Shown: positions 56,016 to 64,000 of the stretch, one piece after another
Layout: every line of letters starts with the position of its first letter
How positions within the stretch are numbered: the stretch's first letter is position 1
Origin: Augochlora pura
Lineage: Eukaryota; Arthropoda; Insecta; Hymenoptera; Halictidae
Direction of reading: 5' to 3'
DNA: 64,000 nt
Assembly: GCF_028453695.1 (NCBI RefSeq)
Contig: NC_135778.1
Coordinates: 29,377,214-29,441,213 of the forward strand
Translations under genes and position numbers: made by a program
Notes under the pieces: model-generated
Databases searched by the model: none
What the model was told of the DNA's origin: nothing
Seen by the model: the letters and a program-made list of their open reading frames with translations, nothing else

Positions 56016-59000
56016 AATTCCACCGCCCCGATTATTTAACTGAAATTATTCCACTGTTTTGTTTAATTTTTAATGCGCTGTTGCTCAAAAGCAATTGTTT
56101 TGTTGGGGAAAACAAAGTTCGCGGCGGTGGGGGTAAGCGGAGCAGATAAACGAGTGAACGATTAAAGAACGATCGGTAGAAAAAAAGAAACTGGAGATAG
56201 GCAGAGCACAGGGTCACATGTGGGTGGCCGTCGAGAAGGGGGCGGCAGGGGGCCAGAAGGGGGATACGAGTACAAGAGAGCTCTCCTTAGCCGCGGACTC
56301 AGCAACTTCCGACGAGGGTACCCCTCGATCTTTCGAGTGAACGTTCTCCCTCGTTACGTCAGAATCGCCCTTCGAGTCCTTCCGGTGCCATTTTACAGAG
56401 GGACTATGAAAAACAAGGCTTCCTCAACCCCCTGTACCGCCGCAGACACTTAAAACCATGTGTTACATACTGCCCAATGTGTTACACAATTTCTATAGCT
56501 CCGAAATAATCTCGAAACACCTAGGCACCGATTATTACACGAACGTATGATCTTGTGATTTTCTCGTTTGTTTAAATAATATATTGCAATAATTTTCGCG
56601 TAGCCAGACTGCTCATAAAAAATAGAGCAACTTTTGTTCGAACAGATTTGTTAAATTTTGCCTCTGTCAGTAATTACAGTGATTTGAATACTCATGGTAT
56701 CGTGGAGTAGCATATACTATAGACGCGACCACGTGGCTATCCAGGAATCTATAACTTGGACAATTAAATTCGTAATAACTTTCGATGGAAGCGATATTTT
56801 GGGAAACTGCTTAAACAGAATTTGTTCAGTTTTAAAAAGGCTACACGAATATGTAACGATATAGTAAATTTACAAGATTCGAAGAAAGTGAATGCACAAA
56901 TTATGGAACATATATTTAAAATTTCGGTAGCCACTGTATTCGTTCGTATTGTTTATGTGAAATTGTTACGTAGGCGGATGGAAATTATTCGTTAAATAAA
57001 TTGCAATAAGTGTATTTAGAGCTTTATCATTAATAGATTCATATTCTTAATTTTACTCGAATTGTACACACTTTTTGCTTTTGTGTCGTAGAAATAAAAT
57101 AGTCGTCGGCTCGGTGACAATTGAACTTTATTAAACATCGAAGCGTATCGCGGAATATATTATAGTAATGAAAGCTCTGTCACCGATCGAGATTCCGAGT
57201 TAGCTGTTTGGCCGGGCTCGCAAATGTGGCCACTATTGGCACAAGCCGTTAATGAAAAGCTGAAATTAAAGTGGTACGAGTACTCCTGGTAAACGTGTAT
57301 CCGCGATAGCCGAAAAAAAATAATCAGTCTTTTTCTCTGTTTTCCCGTATTTTTTTTTCTCTCTTTTTTTTTCGTTACCAACCGCTCGCTCCTTTTTGCT
57401 TATTACACCTCGCTCCTTTTTTTTTCACACAGAGCCGAGAGAGCTGCTAATATCCGTGCAGCAATCAGACTGCGGGCGTTTAGGCGAATCTCTTTTCGCG
57501 CCGACTTTTTCAAAAATTATCAATATCCAAGGGAATACAAAAAAGAAACAATTCGCTTCACTTTCGTTTTACAAAAATCAATATGTTCGTGAAACAACGT
57601 TCCACATCGTGTGCCATTTAAGTTTTTGTCAAATGTAAAATTACACGTTTCGCTGAATAATTATTTAACATATCCCCTTTGAGAATTTTATCGCGATTTT
57701 AATCTTCGCTTAAATATTTCATTTCGTCTTTTTATGAATGTGTCAATTTCGAAATTGTTTTTTAGGATATTGTACATTAATAATACTAGCTAAATCTTTC
57801 AGTTGTTTATATTGTTTTGTATAATTGATTCAATTATTTTGAATACTGCGTTTTTTCAATAATTATGCTGGCTTAATTATCGTTTGCAGTTGTTAACGGA
57901 AGGCTGGCGGACAGTATCGTACGTGTTTAGAAAATAAAAATGGGGAAGTAAGACTCACGTGAACATGTCGGCGACTGGTTTCCAGGAATATGGTTGCGTA
58001 GGTAGCACGGATAATTGCCGAAAAATAGAAGAACCTCGAACCGAATACCGGCACTTGCGAACGAGATCTACATATTCTTGTGACAGATCCTCGTGGATCT
58101 CCCACCTGGGAGACGAAACAGTCTGCCGCGCAAACTCCAATAATCCTACGTTCAGCAGCGTTAACGAATATTCCTATTTCTTTTATCGCTAGTTCCTTCT
58201 GTTATTTATATTTATAACATATTGAATTTGTTGCGCATATTAACATATCCTAAAATTGATACAATATGTATTAATTACAATGTTCTAATAGGGAAGTACT
58301 ACAATAATTATATCTTAATAATTAAGAAAATATAAATATACTTATGAGTGTGCTTATATTATTACAATATACTTAATTATTTTCTATCAAAATGTCTTCT
58401 TATACGTTATATATTTATTTACCTCAAATATATATTTTATTTATCTTCAATATATTTTTATTAATTTTCTATACTATCCTATTTTTTTTCCATACTATTC
58501 TATACTACCTTTCTTTTTAGTATAAATTTATTAATAATCATTTTCATTTCATTTTCATGTATATTTAATTTCTATATGCATTTATTCAGTTTCGCTCGCA
58601 CAGATTCGACTTTGCAAATTATAAATATTATATTTGCAAAGAGATAGGTAGATGTTTTAGTTAGATGAGACGAAACGTTAATTTTCGGGTCAAATTAGCT
58701 CCACGTAAGAGCGTCAATTATTTTCCAAAGGAGAACGGGTCTAGGGGAGACAACTTTCATTCTCAACTTCGACCTTTCTTCCGTCGACGTTCCTGACGTC
58801 GCATCCGCCGAAGGGATCCGCGAGCACGGGCTTTCAGGTTCCTTCTGAAAAATATGTACTTCAGGAAAAACTAGGACAACATCGGCAACATTATAATGAA
58901 AGAAAAACTCGAAAGAGCGCCGTGCCTCGAATCGAAAACCCGGCGTCGCTGTAATTGAGCTTCGACGCTTGTTCAAACACTTTCGCCCGATCCCGTTTCA

Positions 59001-59162
59001 GCTCAACCAGAGACTTCTTTGCACCCTTCGAATTTTCTAAAGGAAACGAACGGTTCGGAAAAACTGATGCGAAATGTTGCCAAAGATTAAATGAGAAATC
59101 AACTCGATCTGATATCAAAGTATTCATAAACCTTCGACGAAAGGTCGACGATGTTCGAACTG

Positions 59163-59790
59163 TTGTAACTTTGTGAAGAAAAATGGTACGACGAATTGGC
59201 TATAGTCATATTTAAAGGGTAGGATTCTAGTTTTTTCCACCCTTAAATTGCTTACTTTTATGATGGTTTACTCTATTTTTCTTTTGACAGTTTTCTCTTG
59301 TTAGTGATATTTTCAAATAGGGGATGAGAAATTGACAATCTTGTAACTTTCTAAAAAACAATTGTACGATGACATGTCGTGGCTCATTTCAAAGGATGAA
59401 ACATCTGCTTTCACCTCTGCTAAAAGTTACAATTTTTTAAAAATTTCGTGGTGCAAGAAGAAGTTTCAGATTCTTGAGACAAACAGACGTGGACCGTTTC
59501 AAGAAGGTGAGAAGATTGAACCGTCCGTAACTTACTGAAAAAAAATCTTACAATCATGTACCGTAGCTCGTTTTAATGGGTGAAATTTCTACTTTAATTT
59601 GCGCCAATTGATATTTTCGAAATCCCGCTTTAATATAAAACAGCGCGCTAGCGGAGACAGCATATCCCCACAGGCCGAAGTCCTAGGGGTAGTAAAATAG
59701 AATCGCCCACAACTTCGTTAATAAGAATCGTACATAGATCTCCCTTTTCTCATTTTAAAGCTAGAAGCTTCTACTTTAACTCTAAAAAAA
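59163..59790. repeat. Array of four diverged ~180-bp units
   Basis: Units start at about 59163, 59341, 59526 and 59708 (periods 178, 185, 182). Each opens with TTGTAACTTTSTRAAAAA or CACAACTTCG. This leads to a TCGTAC/TTGTACGATG segment, then TCATTTTAAAGGRTGAAA and CTTCTACTTTAA. Identity between units is low but the motif order is constant. Confidence 0.65.
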
Positions 59791-60167
59791 AATATCCCAT
59801 ACAACCACCTTTGGAAACATAACCTACGACGTCCCTCCGCCATTTCGTCCGACTCCGTCTGAGAACATCGGATGCAAACCTTCGGCGGCTCGGTCGGAGA
59901 AAATCGGGAAAAAGACGAGAACCGTGAAAAAAAAATCGAATCTCCGACAAGCTGGCACATCGGGAGCCCGAGATCGATGGGGCGGCTATCGCCCAGGGTT
60001 AACGACTCTCGACGTTAGCGTGGCTCCCCCGGCGTTCGGGGTCGAGGGGATGCCAGCGTTCGATCCCGGCATCGAGATCCAGAGACAGCGTGACTCTGTG
60101 TCAGTAGGTCGGCGGGTAGGAACGGGGCTGCACATGCGTGGTTCATTTTACGGCAGCCTCCGAGGTA

Positions 60168-60240
60168 TGGCGAGCGTGGAGCAGCAGCAGCAGCACAGGC
60201 TGACGTTATCGGTGTCTAAACAGAAGCGAAAGATAAATAG
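60168..60240 (+). other. Lcch3: Candidate Lcch3 5' exon end with upstream ORF
   Basis: An ATG at 60168 opens a frame (MASVEQQQQHRLTLSV...) that runs into a near-perfect donor at 60240/60241 (AATAG then GTGAGT). The nearest good acceptor before the Lcch3 start codon is CTGGTTACAG near 61957. Splicing these would end the frame at a TGA just before the Lcch3 ATG, making it an upstream ORF rather than part of the receptor. This is inference from splice-site quality. Confidence 0.35.
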
Positions 60241-60268
60241 GTGAGTGGCACGGATTGGCAGAGAAAAC

Positions 60269-60315
60269 GGGGCTGGGAAGGGGGTAAAGGGGGGAGGGGT
60301 GGCGGGGTGGGTGGG
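60269..60315 (+). other. Potential G-quadruplex motif downstream of the candidate donor
   Basis: Seven or more G-runs of three to six in 47 bp (GGGGCTGGGAAGGGGG, then GGGGGGAGGGG and GGGGTGGGTGGG), starting 29 nt after the donor at 60241, so within the candidate intron. Confidence 0.55.
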
Positions 60316-62033
60316 AAACATCGGGGGATGAGGCCACCCCCGAGAGGACACCAAGTGAAACACAGTGATGGAACACCTCGCGAAAGGGAGAGTGCTGGAC
60401 GACGATACGTGGAAGTGATAATCTGTGATTTCTCTCGGCTGTTTTGTCCAGCGAACGATCCGATAAAAAAGGCGAAGATGAGGCTGTGCTCGAAGATCGG
60501 AAGGCGGAACACGCTGTACGTCGCACACGGTGCGACGAGAGTAACAGCGGCGTGCACGGGAGGCGCCTAAAGAGACAGCGAAAGTGCTGAACTTTCGTTA
60601 AATTAATGCCAGTTCGATAAGCAAGAAATAATCAAGCTGCGAGTGTACGCCGTAAGGTAAAGACGAGACAGAACGATTGGGCAAGCCGATAGGAGCTTTG
60701 GAAACGTAACGGTGATCCGTTTTCGTTCGACATTCGATAAGGAAGCAGGAAGCGGGGCTGTGACCGTGTCCTAGTGAACGTGAAAGGGTGCCGAGAGTGC
60801 TGAACAGTGGTATGACGACTTGTTGCTGTAGAGAAGTTGCTCGAATCACGAGAGAATCGTAATATCAGTGTTCGCACGCGTTGGATCAGGAAGTAGAAAC
60901 GGGGCTGACCTTGTAAATAAATGACCAAGTGCGAGCATATTAAAAAATCAAAAGAGCAAAATGCATTGGACAAGCGTTTGACAAGATACGCGTTGCACAA
61001 TTAATCGTCAGATAGGGCATCCAATAAGGGCGCTGAAATGGGGCTGTCGTAGCAGGTCGGAGCAATAAGACGAAATAGCGAAAGAATCGGCTGGTGGTCC
61101 AGGTGATGGAGGACGGTCTGGCGACAGGGTGGAGGATAGTGGCAGAGCCCAGGACTCGGGGTGACAGCTATTGTCAGTGAGACTCGAGGATTCATGGGGT
61201 GGCAGCTCGCAGGGGCGACGAGGCCAGTTTTCCAGAGATGGTTCGCGGTCGAACGTAGTCCGAGAGAGGAAAAAGGAGGTTAGTGGAGAAAGAGTGATAA
61301 TCGGAGGTGGGGGTGCGGGTGGTGCGCAGCATCCGAGTGTCGGAGGATATCCTCGACCACGTCGACGTTGATAGTGCTCGTGGAGGGACCTGTCCGATCG
61401 GTGGCGAACCGCGTACCCTTTCCAGGCCGCCAGGTCTAACCCTTCGGGCACCGAGATGTCCTTCGAAGGACGCCTAGACCTACACTCTCCCTTTTGTACG
61501 AGGTACCGCTAACGTCTGACTCCGTTGTCACGATGGCTCCTTTGTTCGGCCTGATCGAAGATAGGTGAGATCGTTGTCTTTTCTACTAAGTGCCAGAGGT
61601 TTGACGAGGCTGCCGCCTCGACGCAGCATTTCTTCCGGATTTCTAGAACACATTTTTGAAATTTATTAGTCATATTGTCCAGAATCACAGTTGCATATTT
61701 TTTCTTCACAATTAATATCGTTAGTCAAGTAGTCGGAGATATACTGTTTAACATCTCCTTGGAATGATTGCTTGGACGAATATTTTTAACACTGACGTGT
61801 AATGTTACTAATAACGTTTTTACGTTGATAAATAAAACGCTCTTAAATTAATGAATACAACTCTTTCGTATTAATAAATAGAACTATGAAGAATTGGCGG
61901 ATGCATATGTAATAAAGGTCAAGGACAAAAATCGGGTCGGTTCTCTGGTTACAGTATCTGGCGGCTCGATGACGAGGTGCAAGAACCCAACGAGATGACG
62001 TTCTCTTTTACCCGCTGACGTGATTTTCGAAAA

Positions 62034-63935
62034 ATGGTGAACAGGACGAGGCTGCAGCAGGTCGTCTTACTGCTGCAGACGATCTACCTGGTTACCTGGT
62101 AATCGCTCCTTAAATATCAATTGTCATTATTTAATTCTATTTCATTTTATTTAATCCTATATAGTATTTTTTAAATTTCACTTAGTTTTATTCAATTTGA
62201 TATAGTTTCGTTTCCTTTTAATGTAAGTTTTACTGCCGCAATTTTTATAATTTTAAATAGAGAACCGAAATAATTAGAAAATTATATATATATATTAATA
62301 TTAATAATGCTACTGTTAATATTACATATTATGTAGTATCGCTGTTGGAAAATATTTTCAGGGCCAGTTACGAGAACACAGGGGTGTCTGACAGATTGGA
62401 GAACGTGACGCAGACTATATCACGGATTCTCGATGGCTACGACATTCGGCTGAGACCAAATTTCGGTGGTAAGTAACAAAAAGAAACAATGAATTTCAAT
62501 CGATTTTAAACAGTGTTCGAATTTTAAAAATTCCGATTGCAACTACGAAGAATGTACAAATCGATTTGATTGCAATGTGATTTTATCGGACGAATTTTGC
62601 CAGCGTACGTTTCTCGAAGAAAATTTTAAAAGATCATTGATTTTTAACCGAGAGCTTAATATCCGAACGTTGAAACAGTGGAGGACTGAGATTGATGTCA
62701 AGAAATTTAATAGTGCGGTTGCGAATTTTTTACAGGCCAGTGATCATACCGAACATCAAATCCGCTTAACGACGCTGCGTAATTTCCCCCAATCCTCGTC
62801 GATTTTTCGACCCATTTGTCCACCGTTTAACCTCGTTCAAACAGATTACTCTAGGAGATTTATAAATCCGTCAATTTACATAATAATATGTGAACACTGC
62901 ATTTATTTCAGGAGAACCCTTATCGGTGGGCATGGACCTTACTATAGCCAGTTTCGACGCCATCTCAGAAGTTAACATGGTGAATTATACACACATATAT
63001 CATTTATTAATTTGAATTGTCAATTTCAACACCGCTCTAAATTAAATTAAAATTGTTTTAGCAATTGTTCGAGGCTCTCAATATAGTCATTACACACGCA
63101 TGCCGTCAAAATAAATTATTTTTGAATGAAAAGAAATTAATAAGAAAATATTAATACTGTAATAAAGCAATCTAAATTATGTGAAAGGTGTTCTATTTTT
63201 CGACAGGACTACACTATAACGATGTACCTAAATCAGTACTGGAAGGACGAACGACTAGCATTTTCCCAGGAGGAGGAGGTGCTCACCCTCAGTGGAGACT
63301 TCGCAGAGAAAATTTGGGTCCCGGACACCTTCTTCGCCAACGACAAAAACAGGTTCGCAGTAATAATCTGATCAGTCCTTTCGAGGATTTTTAATAGTAT
63401 TTTTTATTAAGTTACGATACATCAAATTTAGAGAGTTCGAGAAAGAATATCTTTTATTTTCTAGCTTCCTTCGTTTTGATAAACACTCGTAGAAATGTTT
63501 CTCCTTTTACTTTAATTTCTTTTCGTTGTTAACTTGAATTCTATTTTTCTTTTAGCTCAACTTTCTTATAGAAGGTGCAAAGCATCGTCGTTTCCCTCAA
63601 ACTAATTAACTATATTTACCAGATTAATTGTTTTCTACGGGAATTCCCGCGAAACACCGTTCTCCGTTGATGTATAAATTTGAATTCGATGCGCGCGGGC
63701 TTTCGAATCGGCGAGCGCACACGCGCGAGATCTGAAGAGGCTGTGAGAGGAAATGTTTTTTTTCGGTTTGTTCGCAGCTTCTTGCACGACGTGACCGAGC
63801 GTAATAAACTCGTCCGACTGTCCGGCGACGGATCTGTCACTTATGGCATGAGATTTACGACGACCCTGGCCTGCATGATGGATCTGCACTACTATCCGCT
63901 CGATTCGCAGAACTGCACCGTAGAGATCGAGAGCT
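62034..63935 (+). CDS. Lcch3: Lcch3, GABA receptor beta-like subunit (5' part, runs off the window)
   Basis: Five exons: 62034-62098, 62362-62468, 62912-62979, 63207-63352 and 63778-63935 (donor GT at 63936). They encode residues 1-181 plus one base of the next codon. The N-terminus is a short hydrophobic signal (VVLLLQTIYLVTW). It is followed by RLENVTQTISRILDGYDIRL, FGGEPLSVGMDLTIASFD, MYLNQYWKDERLAF, KIWVPDTFFANDKNS and the Cys-loop C161-C175 (CMMDLHYYPLDSQNC). These match insect Lcch3 closely. Transmembrane segments lie beyond the window. Role: a subunit of GABA-gated channels; fly Lcch3 with Grd or CG8916 forms cation-permeable or picrotoxin-sensitive receptors when co-expressed (recalled). 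The 68-nt exon and the phase-1/phase-0/phase-1 introns are shared with the divergent CG8916-type gene. Confidence 0.95.
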
Positions 63936-64000
63936 GTACGATCGATACTACCTCTCTAGTGGCTTCCACTCGAACTTCAATTTTCCCAGTTGTCGCTGGA
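63936..64000 (+). other. Lcch3: Start of the next Lcch3 intron
   Basis: The reading frame stays open past 63935, but the downstream residues do not resemble a Cys-loop receptor. The expected Tyr codon is split at AGC-T followed by GTACGA, exactly as in the CG8916-type gene, so this is intron. Confidence 0.8.

Larger units (their letters stand above)
55832..62033. other. Divergent intergenic region between CG8916-type gene and Lcch3
   Basis: About 6.2 kb that must contain the promoters of both genes. 56.2-56.45 kb is a small CpG-rich patch. 57-59 kb is AT-rich with unrecognised frames. 59163-59790 is a ~180-bp repeat array. 59.9-61.5 kb is GC-rich, with a likely Lcch3 5' UTR exon and a strong G-run. 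No conserved protein is seen outside the two genes. Confidence 0.6.

Noticed and set aside
57893..58140. Minus-strand frame at 58 kb as an extra N-terminal exon of the CG8916-type gene
   Set aside because: The receptor N-terminus with a signal peptide is already complete at 55591-55831, and this peptide has no receptor motif.
1..64000. CRISPR arrays, operons, phage or prokaryotic elements
   Set aside because: All genes are intron-containing insect genes; the tandem repeats lack spacer structure.
63936..64000. Open frame after the Lcch3 Cys-loop as a divergent receptor segment
   Set aside because: The donor at 63936 splits the expected Tyr codon as in the paralogue. The read-through residues are unrelated to Cys-loop receptors.

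Overview
The window reads as nuclear DNA of an insect, most likely an aculeate hymenopteran and probably a bee. This rests on compact GT-AG introns of 70-500 bp, strongly AT-rich intergenic DNA that alternates with GC- and CpG-rich stretches, mariner relics, and conserved proteins whose translations match insect orthologues. The species assignment is inference. I assembled seven protein-coding genes exon by exon. All junctions are GT-AG and frame-consistent.

Layout. 1.9-3.6 kb (+): the last three coding exons of an immunoglobulin-superfamily cell-surface gene (lachesin/DIP/IgLON type) ending in a GPI-anchor-like tail. 3.6-8.8 kb: AT-rich intergenic DNA with repeats. 8.8-11.2 kb (-): DDX51/Dbp73D, a ribosome-biogenesis DEAD-box helicase. 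It is head-to-head, 464 bp apart, with CCDC93 (+, 11.6-14.5 kb), a subunit of the CCC/Commander endosomal complex. 16.1-19.4 kb (+): the catalytic gamma subunit of phosphorylase kinase. 23.9-44.9 kb (+): Mnt, a bHLH-Zip repressor and Max partner, in a GC-rich, CpG-rich island. It has several candidate promoters, including a TATA-driven alternative first exon that would give an isoform without the Sin3-interaction domain. 44.9-50 kb: a probable long Mnt 3' UTR with purine tracts, G-runs and a striking nested palindrome. 50.1-55.8 kb (-): a CG8916-type GABA-receptor-like chloride-channel subunit. 62.0 kb to the right edge (+): the 5' part of Lcch3, a beta-like GABA receptor subunit, divergently arranged with CG8916.

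How the genes relate. The two Cys-loop genes share intron positions and phases in their extracellular domain and sit head-to-head, so they look like an ancient inverted duplicate kept together. The other neighbours are functionally unrelated (ribosome biogenesis, endosomal recycling, glycogenolysis, Myc/Max-network transcription). TCACGTGA E-boxes near phosphorylase kinase and at the Mnt locus make bHLH-Zip regulation of both possible.

Repeats. There are three copies of a short inverted-repeat MITE family (2.9, 5.3 and 51.9 kb), a diverged ~180-bp unit family at 1.5 and 59.2-59.8 kb, an internally deleted mariner abutting a second MITE at 40.7-41.1 kb, tRNA-derived SINE-like pieces, and several minisatellites. 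I see no rRNA, CRISPR, phage or virus sequence and no intact transposase.
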